From: Maledivibacter halophilus
GTDB taxonomy: Bacteria; Bacillota; Clostridia; Peptostreptococcales; Caminicellaceae
NCBI RefSeq assembly: GCF_900167445.1
Contig: NZ_FUZT01000007.1
Location: 157,464 to 221,463 of the forward strand
Direction of reading: 5' to 3'
DNA: 64,000 nt
A program made the translations under genes and the position numbers. The notes below the pieces were generated by a model. That model did no database searches. It was given only the letters and a program-made list of their open reading frames with translations, and was not told the origin of the DNA. Shown in pieces: positions 26,292 to 35,703 of this stretch; the stretch's first letter is position 1; each line of letters begins with the position of its first letter.

Positions 26292-28289
26292 TTAAATATT
26301 CCTAGCTACTTCGTAGGCATTCCAAATAGCATACATAATATTTTGAACCTTATTGGCATCTCCTATTAATTTTACATTTGGTATATCAAATGTAATCTCA
26401 TTGTATAAATCTTTTTGAGATGAATATCCAATAGCAATAACGGCATTATCAGCATTAATAATTGATTCCTGTCCATTTGTATTAATAACAAAGCCTTTAT
26501 CTGTTTTTCCGCTGATATAAGAACCAGTCTTAACGTCAATTTTATTGTGTTTAATCAGTTCATGAAGCATATCGTGGTTAGCATGACATAAAGGTCCTCC
26601 CACTTGAAGAATATCATTTTCCATTTCTATAATGGTAACCTCTTTCCCTTGCTGCTTTAACCAAAGAGCTGTTTCACATCCAACAAGACCGCCACCAATT
26701 ATCACAACTTTTTCTCCAAGATTTTTTCTTCCCATAAGCACATCTTCTGCTGAATAAACATTGTCGGCTCCTTCAATAATTAAATTTTTTGGATTAGAAC
26801 CAGTTGCTATAATTACCTCATCAGCTCCAAATTTTTCAATGCTTTCCTTTGATGCAGCCGCATTCAATTTTATTTCAACCTCCAAATCCTTCAATGCAAG
26901 TTCATACCACTTAACAAGTGCACGATCATCATCCTTGAAATCTGGAACCCCTCCAGGAACAACATTTCCGCCAAGATAACTATTCTTTTCAAATAGTGTT
27001 ACTTTGTGACCACGAGTGGCTGCAACCCTTGCAGCTTCCATTCCTGCAACACCGCCACCTACAACAAGAACCTTCTTACTGCTTTCTGCTTTTTCTAATC
27101 CATAATCCTTTTCCCGTCCACATGCTGGATTTACTGCACAGGATACCGTTGCAAAGGTCTGTAATCTTCCCATACAGCCTTCCTGACAGGATAAACATGG
27201 CCTAATAGTATCACACTTATCTTCCAAAATCTTATTTGGAATTTCTGCATCGGCAAGAAGTGGTCTTGCTAAAGCAACCATATCTGTTTTTCCTTGTAAA
27301 ATTGCCTCACTTGCCAATTCAGGATCATCCATTCTTCCTGCTGTAATAATAGGCACGTCAACTACATTTTTAAGAATTTCATTATATGGAAGGTATAGTC
27401 CCTTTTTTTGATACATTGGTGGATGACTCCAATACCATGAATCATAGGAACCAACATCTCCATTTAGTGCATCATAACCAGCTTCAACAAGAATTTTTGC
27501 TGCTTCAATTCCTTCAGGAATATCTCTTCCTTTTTCCTCAAAATCTTCATCTGGCAATCCGCCTTTACACCAATCCTTTATAAAACTCTTAATACTATAT
27601 CTAAGTGATACTGGAAAATCTTCTCCACAGCGTCTCTTGATTTCTTGTACAATTTCACAAGCAAACCTTAAACGATTTTCTAATGATCCTCCGTACTCAT
27701 CGGTACGATGATTAAAGAAAGAAATAGCAAATTGGTCTAATAAATAGCCTTCATGTACTGCATGAATTTCAACACCATCAAATCCAGATTTTTTTGCAAT
27801 TAATGCTGATTCCCCAAATGCTTTTACATATTCTTTTACTTCTTGATTAGTTAATTCACGACATGTCACCTCTGGTAAAAATCTATGGGGTATTGATGAA
27901 GGCGCTACTGCCACTTTTCCTACAATAGCTGGTATACTTACCCGTCCAAATCCCGCCGATAATTGTAAAAAGATTTTTGACCCGTATGCATGAACTCTCT
28001 CTGTCATCTCATTAGCTGTTGTGATGAAATTTAGAGGATTGATTGTTGGACATGGCATGGATGGTAAAGCACATTTTTCAATATCGTTTTCCACCATTGT
28101 TACCCCAGTCATAATTAATCCAGTTCCGCCCTTTGCCCGTTCTACATAGAATTCAATTCCTCTTTCATTAAAACTGCCATCTGCATTACACATTCCCCCT
28201 GGCCCCATTGGTCCAAGAACAAATCTGTTTTTAATCTCTAGTTTTCCAATTTTAATTGGCTGGTAAAGTACCCTATACTTATCCTTCAT
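26292..28289 (-). CDS. Old-yellow-enzyme-type 2-enoate / 2,4-dienoyl-CoA reductase
   Basis: A 665-residue NADH-dependent flavo-iron-sulfur enzyme. Residues 1-340 are an FMN TIM barrel (KNRFVLGPMGPGGM; HAVHEGYLLDQFAISFFNHRTDEYGGSLENR is the family signature). A [4Fe-4S] motif CLSCQEGCMGRL with a following SCAVNPACG comes next. An FAD/NAD part has VLVVGGGVAGMEAARVAATRG and VVIIGGGLVGCETALWL. The length equals clostridial 2-enoate reductases and is close to FadH/BaiH relatives, so the substrate (enoate, dienoyl-CoA or a steroid enone) cannot be fixed. A MerR-type promoter lies upstream and the MerR gene precedes it. Confidence 0.85.
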   Translation of the reverse strand: MKDKYRVLYQPIKIGKLEIKNRFVLGPMGPGGMCNADGSFNERGIEFYVERAKGGTGLIMTGVTMVENDIEKCALPSMPCPTINPLNFITTANEMTERVHAYGSKIFLQLSAGFGRVSIPAIVGKVAVAPSSIPHRFLPEVTCRELTNQEVKEYVKAFGESALIAKKSGFDGVEIHAVHEGYLLDQFAISFFNHRTDEYGGSLENRLRFACEIVQEIKRRCGEDFPVSLRYSIKSFIKDWCKGGLPDEDFEEKGRDIPEGIEAAKILVEAGYDALNGDVGSYDSWYWSHPPMYQKKGLYLPYNEILKNVVDVPIITAGRMDDPELASEAILQGKTDMVALARPLLADAEIPNKILEDKCDTIRPCLSCQEGCMGRLQTFATVSCAVNPACGREKDYGLEKAESSKKVLVVGGGVAGMEAARVAATRGHKVTLFEKNSYLGGNVVPGGVPDFKDDDRALVKWYELALKDLEVEIKLNAAASKESIEKFGADEVIIATGSNPKNLIIEGADNVYSAEDVLMGRKNLGEKVVIIGGGLVGCETALWLKQQGKEVTIIEMENDILQVGGPLCHANHDMLHELIKHNKIDVKTGSYISGKTDKGFVINTNGQESIINADNAVIAIGYSSQKDLYNEITFDIPNVKLIGDANKVQNIMYAIWNAYEVARNI

Positions 28290-28362
28290 TGTGGTCTCCT
28301 TTCTGATTCACCATTATGTTTGGATTTTTATTTCACATCTAAAGATAACCAATGTTAATTTC

Positions 28363-28393
28363 AGTATAAAGCATAAAGGAACTTTACTTTCAA
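28363..28393 (-). promoter_or_regulatory. MerR-type promoter of the enoate reductase gene
   Basis: On the minus strand, TTGAAA (28388-28393), a 19-base spacer, and TATACT (28363-28368). The spacer contains the dyad TAAAG-N3-CTTTA (28374-28386). An over-long spacer carrying the operator is the hallmark of promoters activated by MerR proteins. Confidence 0.75.
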
Positions 28394-28403
28394 GAGGATA
28401 TTA

Positions 28404-29201
28404 CTAAATTTTTAACGAAATCCATAATTCTATATATGGATGCAATTTGGCTCCCTTTTCAACTTCGACTAATAGGATCTTTCCCCAAGCAACTTCACCT
28501 AACTTAAGTCCTTTATCCTTGGCATATTCAAAGGGCTTTTCAAAAACCTTCTGAGGCTGCTGTGTGAAGTCCCCATCTGCCACTACAATTGTATGTAAGC
28601 AAGAAGTGCTTTTTAATTGTTTTGTATATAAATCCATGGGCAGCTTCAGTTCTTTTAGCTTCTTGGTTTTTACTAAATAACCAAAGTTACTCATTCCCAT
28701 TCTTGCATCCATTACTCCTAGCTGAACTACCGGCATTGCTTTTACCCATTCATAAATTATTTTCTGGGAATTTCTATTTTTTGAAAGCCATCCGCATTCA
28801 TCATCGCACATAATAGTTACTTCAGGTGACTGTGCAAATTCATATTGATTCAATAGCTGCTCAATTTTCCTTATGCTGACAAGATGTTCTTCAATAGCAT
28901 CTGCTAAGTTCATATAATATTTCGCTTTTTTTAAAGCCTCTAATTTATATTTTGTTTCTCTTTCTTCTATTAATTTGTAATTATTTTCTTCTCCACCAAA
29001 TTGTGTGATGATAGTTTTCATAGGTATTTCCATAGAACGATACTTTGCATAGGAAAGCAATCTAAATATATCCACAACATTATAATATCGATGACCATTT
29101 TTACCCTTTTCAACTTCAATTAAATGTTCTTTTTCATAATAATGGATAGCACTAGTGGTACATCCAAGAATTTCTGCCAAATCCGAAATACTATACCTCA
29201 T
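28404..29201 (-). CDS. MerR family transcriptional regulator
   Basis: A 265-residue regulator. The MerR winged helix is MRYSISDLAEILGCTTSAIHYYEKEHLIEVEKGKNGHRYYNVVDIFRLLSY at the N-terminus, followed by a dimerisation coiled coil (residues about 75-120). A C-terminal ligand-binding domain of about 140 residues follows, GyrI-like in length, starting with a cysteine patch MCDDECGW. It precedes the enoate reductase gene, whose promoter has a matching TAAAG-N3-CTTTA dyad. The same core occurs in a perfect palindrome just before its own RBS. Activation of the reductase and self-control are therefore likely; the inducer is unknown. Confidence 0.85.
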   Translation of the reverse strand: MRYSISDLAEILGCTTSAIHYYEKEHLIEVEKGKNGHRYYNVVDIFRLLSYAKYRSMEIPMKTIITQFGGEENNYKLIEERETKYKLEALKKAKYYMNLADAIEEHLVSIRKIEQLLNQYEFAQSPEVTIMCDDECGWLSKNRNSQKIIYEWVKAMPVVQLGVMDARMGMSNFGYLVKTKKLKELKLPMDLYTKQLKSTSCLHTIVVADGDFTQQPQKVFEKPFEYAKDKGLKLGEVAWGKILLVEVEKGAKLHPYIELWISLKI

Positions 29202-29214
29202 AGCTTCTCCTTTC

Positions 29215-29235
29215 TACCTAAAGCTGCTTTAGGTA
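29215..29235. promoter_or_regulatory. Perfect 21-bp palindrome before the MerR gene
   Basis: Arms TACCTAAAGC and GCTTTAGGTA around one central base, directly upstream of the AAAGGAG of the MerR gene. It shares the TAAAG-N3-CTTTA core with the enoate reductase promoter and is probably the autoregulatory operator. Confidence 0.75.
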
Positions 29236-29349
29236 TTTTATATTATCTTTATCTAAGTGGAAAGAGATATTTGATAGGATAATCTTATTTGTTAATTATA
29301 TCACAATACTATATTTTTTAATCAAATTTTATTTCCCCCTAAAGGCAAA

Positions 29350-29377
29350 ATTCCCTCAAACTGTAGTCTGAGGGAAT
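29350..29377 (-). terminator. Terminator after the MarR gene
   Basis: Stem ATTCCCTCA with TGAGGGAAT, followed on the minus strand by TTTTGCCTTT. Confidence 0.75.
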
Positions 29378-29408
29378 CTAAACTAGCTATCCTATATATT
29401 ATGTTTTT

Positions 29409-29855
29409 CTACCTTTTAAGATTTTTCCAATCTTCCTCTAAATTATCAGTCATCTTAGAAAGGAGAAGAAATATTATTTCTTTTTCCGAGTCACCAAATC
29501 CCTTAAAACAAATATCTACCTGTCTATTTTCTTCTTCTATGATTTTTTTATAGACTTTTTGACCCTTATCAGTTGGATAAAGCAAAAAAGCTCTAGCATC
29601 ATTTTTATCTCTTGCTTTTGTAATAAATTCATTCTCTATTAATTTTTTTATACTCTTAGCAGCTCTTGTTTTATCCACTTTTAATAAATGTGAAAGTGTC
29701 ATTTGATTAATACCTGGATTTTCACAAATTCTGCTGACATAAAGGAATTGACCTCTTTTTAATCCATATTCCTTAAATTCTGACTCTACTATAGCATTTA
29801 TAGTTCTAGTTAAAGAGCCTAATTTCCTAAGTATAAAATGCTTTGGAGCATTCAT
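29409..29855 (-). CDS. MarR family transcriptional regulator
   Basis: A 148-residue winged-helix repressor. The recognition region is INQMTLSHLLKVDKTRAAKSIKKLIENEFITKARDKNDARAFLLYPTDKG, with the typical D-x-R-A wing. The length is normal. Its ATG shares one base with the stop codon of the threonine aldolase reading frame (TAATG), so the two were built as one translationally coupled unit. Confidence 0.88.
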   Translation of the reverse strand: MNAPKHFILRKLGSLTRTINAIVESEFKEYGLKRGQFLYVSRICENPGINQMTLSHLLKVDKTRAAKSIKKLIENEFITKARDKNDARAFLLYPTDKGQKVYKKIIEEENRQVDICFKGFGDSEKEIIFLLLSKMTDNLEEDWKNLKR

Positions 29856-30892
29856 TATAGCCCCTTCTCCTTTGATTGTTTTACTCTATTTAAAAATTCA
29901 TCTACTTGTTCTATAGGTGTAGCCCAAGAAAAAACTAAACGAATACAACTATTTTCCTTATCTATAGAGGTCCAAGTATGAAAAGCAAAATCTTTTCTCA
30001 AATTTTCAATCATATTATCAGAAAATATGGGAAATATTTGATTTGTTGATGATTCTACTAATAACTTAAATCCCATACCTTTAAGCTTTGATTGAGCATT
30101 TTGAGCTAAGTTTCTGGCATGTTTTGCTAAATCTAAATATAAATCCTCTTCTAAAAGCGTCTCAAATTGAATTCCAAGTATTCGTCCCTTAGCCAGCATA
30201 GCACCTTTTTGCTTAAGCATATATCTAAAATCCGATTTAAAAACATCATTTTAAAATATAAGTGCTTCTCCTAAAAGGGCACCATTTTTTGTACCACCAA
30301 AAAAGAATGCATCAGTGTACTTATTTATATCCTTAAGTGAAAGCTGTGCTTCTGGTGCAACTAATGCAGAAGAAAGTCTAGCCCCATCTAAATAAAGTAA
30401 AAGTCCGTTTGATTTGCAAAATTCATAAAGGTCCTTTAATTCATCTTTTGTATAAATTGTTCCAAGCTCTGTAGGATTAGAAATGTAAACCACTCTAGGC
30501 TTTACTGCATATTCGAAACTATATTGTTCTAATACAGGCTGGATTGAATCTGGTGACAATTTACCTTGTGAATTTTCTATAGTAATTACCTTATGCCCAG
30601 TAGCTTCTATTGCTCCCGCTTCATGAGTAGCTATATGACCAGTTTTGACTGATATGCATGCTTCATGAGGTCTAAGGCAAGAGCTTATAGCCAAAAGATT
30701 TGTTTGTGTCCCACCTGAAATAAAATGAACGTCAATAGAATCATCATCTGTAGCTGCTTTTAAAAGTTCTATGGCTCTTTTACAATGAGAATCCATACTA
30801 TATCCGTCTTCTTGTACAAAATTAGTTGATACTAAAGCTTCTAAAATTTTAGGATGTGCTCCTTCGCTATAATCATCTTTGAAGCTATACAT
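29855..30892 (-). pseudogene. ltaE: Threonine aldolase interrupted by an in-frame stop
   Basis: Low-specificity L-threonine aldolase would split threonine to glycine and acetaldehyde using PLP. Residues 1-213 (MYSFKDDYSEGAHPKILEAL ... FFFGGTKNGALLGEALIF, including the PLP lysine in GGTKNG) are followed by TAA at 30251-30253. The same frame then continues NDVFKSDFRYMLKQKGAMLAKGR to the normal C-terminus with no base gained or lost. One base change (for example TTA to TAA) explains it. The start at 30892 has AAGGGG 8 bases upstream. It could be a true nonsense mutation or a sequencing error; an expressed 213-residue stub would lack the small domain. Confidence 0.8.
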
Positions 30893-30994
30893 AAGCAAAA
30901 CCCCTTTCTTATATTAAAAATAGTTGAAAATTCTACTAAAAACAGTCTACACTAGGATAGCAGAAATTTCAACTAAAATAATAAATTTATTTTT

Positions 30995-31023
30995 AAAGAC
31001 ACAGGAACGTTTCATCTGTCTTT
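30995..31023 (-). terminator. Possible terminator after the AI-2E-type gene
   Basis: Short stem AAAGACA / TGTCTTT with an inner GAAACGTTC palindrome, followed on the minus strand by an AAAAATAAATTT tail. A modest candidate. Confidence 0.45.
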
Positions 31024-31059
31024 GCCGACTGCTTTCTCTACTATTCTAATTTATGAATT

Positions 31060-32223
31060 CTATTTATTATGTTTCTCCTTTAACCTCTTTTTAACAGTTT
31101 CTTTAAACAAATTATATAAAACAGAAGTAATAGGGATAAATATAAGCATACCAAACACCCCCATAATACTTCCACCCAATGTAACAGCCACTAATACCCA
31201 CATAGGAGGCAATCCTACTGAAGACCCAACTATTTTAGGATAGATAAAATTACCTTCAATTTGCTGTATTATCAAGAAAAATACAATAAACCAAACAGCC
31301 TGCATGGGATTAGATACTAAAATCAAAAATGTACCAACTGCACAACCTATAAATGCTCCGAAAACCGGGATTAGTGCTGTAAATGCTATAAGTACTGAAA
31401 TCATCATTGCATAAGGGAACCTAAAAATAGTCATTCCAATCCAAAACAGCCCTCCTAATATTAGTGCATCTACAAATTGTCCCGTAAAGAAATTGATAAA
31501 AGTTTTATTAGTAAGGGTTAGAACAGAGATTATTTGATTTGAACGTCTTTTAGATAAAAAAGCGTCAAGTACATATTTTCCCTGATTGGCTAGTTTCTCT
31601 TTATTTATTAGTACATAAAAAGAAAAGACAAGCCCCAAAAAGAAATTTAAAAGACTACTAAAAATTGAACCAATTATACTTATAAAGGAATCCACAACAT
31701 AAATGCTAGCATTTTCAATAAATGTCAAGAAAGCTTTATTTATATTTTCTATATTAATCCCCATTAGTTCTGCCTGTTTTACAATGAGGGGCATCTTTAT
31801 ATCAATTTTATTCAAATATTGTTGAATACTTTGAATAGAGTTTGGAAGTATATCTTTGATTGATTTTATTGTACGACTAATTTCAGGAATAACTATAAAC
31901 ATAACAAGAAATATAACACATAAAAAGACAATCAAGGTCAAGACAATACTAATTGAACGTATTGACTTATAAGAAAACTGTTTTGATTGTTTCCTTTTTA
32001 CTTTCTTTGTTTTTAATATCTTTATAATCCAGTTCTCAATAGGTCTCATTGGAATATTCAATATAAAAGCTATACATAAACCAATTAGAAAGGGTGATAT
32101 ATACCCTAAGGTTTTTTGCAGCATATTTGCTATAATACTTAAATTGTTAATACCCCAATACAAAAGAATTATGAAGAAAGAAATACCAATAATATTTTTA
32201 GCTGATTGTTTATCTATTTGCAT
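31060..32223 (-). CDS. AI-2E family (PerM-like) membrane transporter
   Basis: A 387-residue protein of the AI-2 exporter/PerM superfamily, with about eight membrane segments in the family layout. Two N-terminal helices (GISFFIILLYWGINNLSII, SPFLIGLCIAFILNIPM) come first, then a soluble helical stretch. The conserved C-terminal block GQFVDALILGGLFWIGMTIFRFPYAMMISVLIAFTALIPVFGAFIGC and IIQQIEGNFIYPKIVGSSVGLPPMWVL follows. Members export autoinducer-2 or act in ion homeostasis; which applies here is unknown. It is a single-gene unit. Confidence 0.88.
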   Translation of the reverse strand: MQIDKQSAKNIIGISFFIILLYWGINNLSIIANMLQKTLGYISPFLIGLCIAFILNIPMRPIENWIIKILKTKKVKRKQSKQFSYKSIRSISIVLTLIVFLCVIFLVMFIVIPEISRTIKSIKDILPNSIQSIQQYLNKIDIKMPLIVKQAELMGINIENINKAFLTFIENASIYVVDSFISIIGSIFSSLLNFFLGLVFSFYVLINKEKLANQGKYVLDAFLSKRRSNQIISVLTLTNKTFINFFTGQFVDALILGGLFWIGMTIFRFPYAMMISVLIAFTALIPVFGAFIGCAVGTFLILVSNPMQAVWFIVFFLIIQQIEGNFIYPKIVGSSVGLPPMWVLVAVTLGGSIMGVFGMLIFIPITSVLYNLFKETVKKRLKEKHNK

Positions 32224-32427
32224 ACAAACGAATCCTTTCCTAAGTAAAAATAGTATAATCTATATCTTTTTCTGTTTTTCCTACGAAAAAATGTATTTAA
32301 TTTGTAAAGCTTTTGTTGACTTACTAATAATTATACCTTTAATGGTTAATTATATCATACTTACTCGTTCCTTATAATGCATTTATGAACCTATATAAAA
32401 ATAACATTGAAAAAAAGCTAAGGCATA

Positions 32428-33177
32428 TTATTTTTCATTCTTTAAAAAAATATATGTATTTTTATCTGATAGCTCCTCTGCAAATGAATAGTTTAGTCTA
32501 TTAAATTCTTTTATATCCTCTACATTTTCAATCTGTTTTTCTGCCATAAATCTTACCATTTCGCCTCTTGCCATCTTCACTAGTGTTCCCTTTTCAACTA
32601 TCTTTTTTCCAATCATTTCGCCGAAAACACAAGTAATAAAACGTATTTTTTTGCTCAAATACTTTGAAATACATTTACTATACTCTTTAGATGCCAAATT
32701 TACAATACAGTGACTTTCCGAAAAAAGTTCATCTGCTAGCTTTCTATTCCAAATTTCATAAAGTGAGTTCAAAACATCACCTTTCAATTTTGCCTGCATT
32801 TCCAGCCTATAAGGAACAACACCATCAAATGGGCGTAGCATACCATAAAAACCAGATAGAATACGAAGATGTGTTTCAAGATATTCAAGCTCCTTGACTT
32901 CAAACACTCCTGGGGCCATATATTGATACTGAATTCCTTCAAATGAAAGGATGGCTGGAGTCAAATTACTATACAAACCCATCCTATGAATTCGCTCATA
33001 ATTCAGAGTAGCTATTTTATCACTACAATTCCATATTGATTTTAGTTTTTCATAGCTCAATTCCTTTAAATATCCTAGTAAAGTTTCCGTATCCTTTATA
33101 AATCGTGGAAGTTTATTATAATCTAAGGAATCTGTATCTATTCTCATCTTTTTTGCCGGTGAAATAATTATTCTCAT
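32428..33177 (-). CDS. yaaA: YaaA family peroxide stress protein
   Basis: A 249-residue DUF328 protein starting MRIIISPAKKMR, the family hallmark. YQYMAPGVFEVKELEYLETHLRILSGFYGMLRPFDGVVPYRLEMQAKL follows, then NLASKEYSKCI near residue 165. In E. coli YaaA binds DNA and limits iron-driven damage under peroxide stress. The length is typical and the start follows GGAGGAAATT. It is a single-gene unit. Confidence 0.9.
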   Translation of the reverse strand: MRIIISPAKKMRIDTDSLDYNKLPRFIKDTETLLGYLKELSYEKLKSIWNCSDKIATLNYERIHRMGLYSNLTPAILSFEGIQYQYMAPGVFEVKELEYLETHLRILSGFYGMLRPFDGVVPYRLEMQAKLKGDVLNSLYEIWNRKLADELFSESHCIVNLASKEYSKCISKYLSKKIRFITCVFGEMIGKKIVEKGTLVKMARGEMVRFMAEKQIENVEDIKEFNRLNYSFAEELSDKNTYIFLKNEK

Positions 33178-33266
33178 AATTTCCTCCTTCTAGTCTAAAT
33201 AATTAGATAGTATAGTTTTATCCTCATTAATAATTCCTATCTTATAAATTTAATTTTAACATTATT

Positions 33267-33309
33267 AAAGGCCTAAGAGAAATACTAGTTAGTATTCTCC
33301 TAGGCCTTT
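33267..33309 (-). terminator. Terminator after the MerR gene at 33339
   Basis: Stem AAAGGCCTAGGAGAATACTA pairing with TAGTATTTCTCTTAGGCCTTT across a two-base turn (one bulge). The tail on the minus strand is only moderately T-rich. Confidence 0.65.
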
Positions 33310-33338
33310 GGTGTAAAATTCTAGTAGTAAGACTTGAT

Positions 33339-34151
33339 TTATTTATTTTCTAATGGAAAATATATATGTACATAATAAACTGGAATTCCATCTATATCTT
33401 GTGATAAATAATAGACTTCATAATAATTCCCTTTGAGTCTATATTCATTTTCTGCACAATATGAATATATTTTTTGTATCACTTCATCTAAATAGGTATT
33501 GTCTGAAAATATATCTCCTATATAATTAAATCTAAGGGTATTAGTAAAATCCACCCTTTCTATTACATCACAATCACTGGAAACTATGTTTGCGCAATAA
33601 ACCTTTCCTTTATTATCTAAATCACAGCCCTCAAGCTGATTCATATAGCCTAAAAAGGAAGTCCTAGTCCAAAATTCATCTAATACACCACTTATATCAA
33701 TAGGTTTATCTATATTAACATCTTCATTGTAAACTGTAAGATCTAGATCATTACAAATATAAATAAAATCGTCTTTTTTATATTCAATAGCATTTGGATT
33801 TTTTTTAAAACTCTCCATCCAATTGTTAAACTCTTTAACATAGGATATCTTTTTATCAATCAGCATCCTTTGCATTTCAAGATTTTCAATATGTTCTAAA
33901 TTAAAGGCTATCAAATCATTTAGATTATTATATTCTAACCAGCTTTTAATACTATTAATAGACACACCCACTTCTCTTAACCTTGTTGCAGAACTAAACT
34001 TTAACGTATCGTTTATATTATAATACCGATACTTATTGTTTTTAACAACGGTGGGCGTCACTAATCCTTCTTTATCATAATATCTAACTGTATCAGAAGA
34101 TACATTATGAAATCTTGCAACATCTCCAGTTTTAAAATACTTACCAAACAT
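33339..34151 (-). CDS. MerR family regulator with effector-binding C-terminus
   Basis: A 270-residue regulator. The MerR helix-turn-helix FKTGDVARFHNVSSDTVRYYDKEGLVTPTV (residues 6-35) leads into a coiled coil to about residue 115. A C-terminal GyrI-like ligand domain ends YYEVYYLSQDIDGIPVYYVHIYFPLENK. It lies 70 bases downstream of a flavin disulfide oxidoreductase gene whose promoter has a MerR-type 19-base spacer, so it probably activates that gene and itself as one unit. The inducer is unknown. A paralogue of similar design is at 62376-63269. Confidence 0.85.
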   Translation of the reverse strand: MFGKYFKTGDVARFHNVSSDTVRYYDKEGLVTPTVVKNNKYRYYNINDTLKFSSATRLREVGVSINSIKSWLEYNNLNDLIAFNLEHIENLEMQRMLIDKKISYVKEFNNWMESFKKNPNAIEYKKDDFIYICNDLDLTVYNEDVNIDKPIDISGVLDEFWTRTSFLGYMNQLEGCDLDNKGKVYCANIVSSDCDVIERVDFTNTLRFNYIGDIFSDNTYLDEVIQKIYSYCAENEYRLKGNYYEVYYLSQDIDGIPVYYVHIYFPLENK

Positions 34152-34221
34152 ATTATTACACCTTTCTCACCATATATTTCTTATAATTGTATCATAAAAA
34201 TATATGCTATAAGGTTTAATA

Positions 34222-35574
34222 CTATTTTTTATTATCGTAAGCATTTTTGCTCATAGTAAGTAATAATTCACTATAGCTAGGATAAGGATGGATTGCTTCA
34301 TGCAATCTATAGAATGGAATTTTAAAGGATTTTACAATTTGCAGTTCTCCTAGCATTTCACATGCCCTTTCGCCTAAAATACTAGCTCCTAGAATATATC
34401 CCTCTTTATCACAAATTATTTTAGCCATCCCTTGACTTTTTTGATCTACAACAGCTCTGTCTATATCCCTATATTTATGTGTAAAAACTTGTATATTATC
34501 ACCAAATTTAGCTCTTGCTTCTTCTTCTTTCATGCCTGTTCTTGCAAACTCTGGATGAGTGAAAGTACACCAAGAAGTATTACTATAATCTACTATCTCT
34601 TTAGTCTTTGTAAACGCATTTCTTACTGCTTGTTTTGCTTGAACAGCTCCCATATGTGAAAATAGATAAGGTCCTACAACATCTCCGACGGCATATATAT
34701 TAGGAATATTTGTCTCAAAACACTCATTTACTTCGATTGCTTTATTATTGTACCTAACACCTATTTTTTCTAAATTGAAACCTTTTAGATTAGGTTTTCT
34801 TCCTAGTGCAAGTAAAATTTTTTCTGCCTTTATTTCATTTGTTTTTCCATCTTTATCTACTATTAAATTAACACCTTCTATTTCTTCTTTTACTTCAATA
34901 CCTTTTGAAGATGTAAATACTTCTACCCCCTCTTTTTCTAAAATTGACTGTATTTCTAAAGCCATTTCTTTTTCTTCTCTAAACAAAATAGTTTCAGCCA
35001 TTTCAACTATTTTCACAGAAACACCTAATCTATTAAATGCTTGTGCTAACTCAACTCCTATAGGTCCACCACCTAAAACAATCATACTCTTTGGAAGGTC
35101 ATCTAATAGAAAAATATTTTCATTCGTTAAATAATCTATCCAATCTAATCCTTTAATTGGAGGAACTAAAGCTGATGACCCAGTACAAATAAATATTTTA
35201 TCTGCTTTAATTTCTTTTCCGTCTACATCCAAAGTATTACTGTCTTTAAACTTTGCATATCCTTTTATATAATTAATACCTGCTTGATTTAATACTTCAA
35301 CAGCCTCAGCTTGATGAGCTTCATGAATTAAAGTTCTAACTTTATTTAATATCTCTTTGCCATTTATATTGACTGCTCCATATTTTTTAGCAGTGTGAAT
35401 TTCATCTGCAATATTAATCAAAGCCTTACTAGGTATACACCCTGACCAAGTACATTCACCACCAGGGGCATTTTTTTCAATAAGTACTACTTTTTTACCT
35501 AATACAAGTGCCTCAAATGCAGCATTCAGTCCTCCAGCACCAGCTCCTATAATAGCAATATCATATTTTTTCAT
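34222..35574 (-). CDS. Dihydrolipoamide dehydrogenase/mercuric reductase-like flavoprotein
   Basis: A 450-residue class I pyridine nucleotide-disulfide oxidoreductase: FAD motif IAIIGAGAGGLNAAFEAL, redox disulfide GGECTWSGCIPSKAL (Cys-x4-Cys), NAD motif MIVLGGGPIGVELAQAFNRLG. The C-terminal dimerisation domain holds the active-site pair HPYPSYSE. It lacks the N-terminal metal-binding domain and C-terminal vicinal cysteines of true mercuric reductase. No lipoyl enzymes are encoded nearby, so a dihydrolipoamide role is not supported either. Control by the MerR encoded next suggests a stress-induced disulfide or quinone reductase. Confidence 0.8.
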   Translation of the reverse strand: MKKYDIAIIGAGAGGLNAAFEALVLGKKVVLIEKNAPGGECTWSGCIPSKALINIADEIHTAKKYGAVNINGKEILNKVRTLIHEAHQAEAVEVLNQAGINYIKGYAKFKDSNTLDVDGKEIKADKIFICTGSSALVPPIKGLDWIDYLTNENIFLLDDLPKSMIVLGGGPIGVELAQAFNRLGVSVKIVEMAETILFREEKEMALEIQSILEKEGVEVFTSSKGIEVKEEIEGVNLIVDKDGKTNEIKAEKILLALGRKPNLKGFNLEKIGVRYNNKAIEVNECFETNIPNIYAVGDVVGPYLFSHMGAVQAKQAVRNAFTKTKEIVDYSNTSWCTFTHPEFARTGMKEEEARAKFGDNIQVFTHKYRDIDRAVVDQKSQGMAKIICDKEGYILGASILGERACEMLGELQIVKSFKIPFYRLHEAIHPYPSYSELLLTMSKNAYDNKK

Positions 35575-35618
35575 TAAGATCTCCCCCTATCATTTTCATA
35601 GTTTATACTATACTTTTG

Positions 35619-35649
35619 ATTATAAACTATGAAGTAACTCTAAGGTCAA
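35619..35649 (-). promoter_or_regulatory. MerR-type promoter of the disulfide oxidoreductase gene
   Basis: On the minus strand, TTGACC (35644-35649), a 19-base spacer starting TTAGAGTTACTTCATAG, and TATAAT (35619-35624). The spacer length and the CTTAGAG half site are typical of MerR-activated promoters. A perfect inverted repeat CATAGTTTATA/TATAAACTATG (35597-35631) overlaps the -10 and early transcript. Confidence 0.7.
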
Positions 35650-35703
35650 TACCTATATTTAAAATTATCCAATACCTTAAACATATACATCGTAAGAACA
35701 CTA

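Noticed and set aside
34222..35574. Mercuric reductase (MerA) with MerR as a mercury resistance pair
   Set aside because: The vicinal C-terminal cysteines and the N-terminal metal-binding domain are missing, and the MerR has a GyrI-like ligand domain rather than a short metal-sensing tail.
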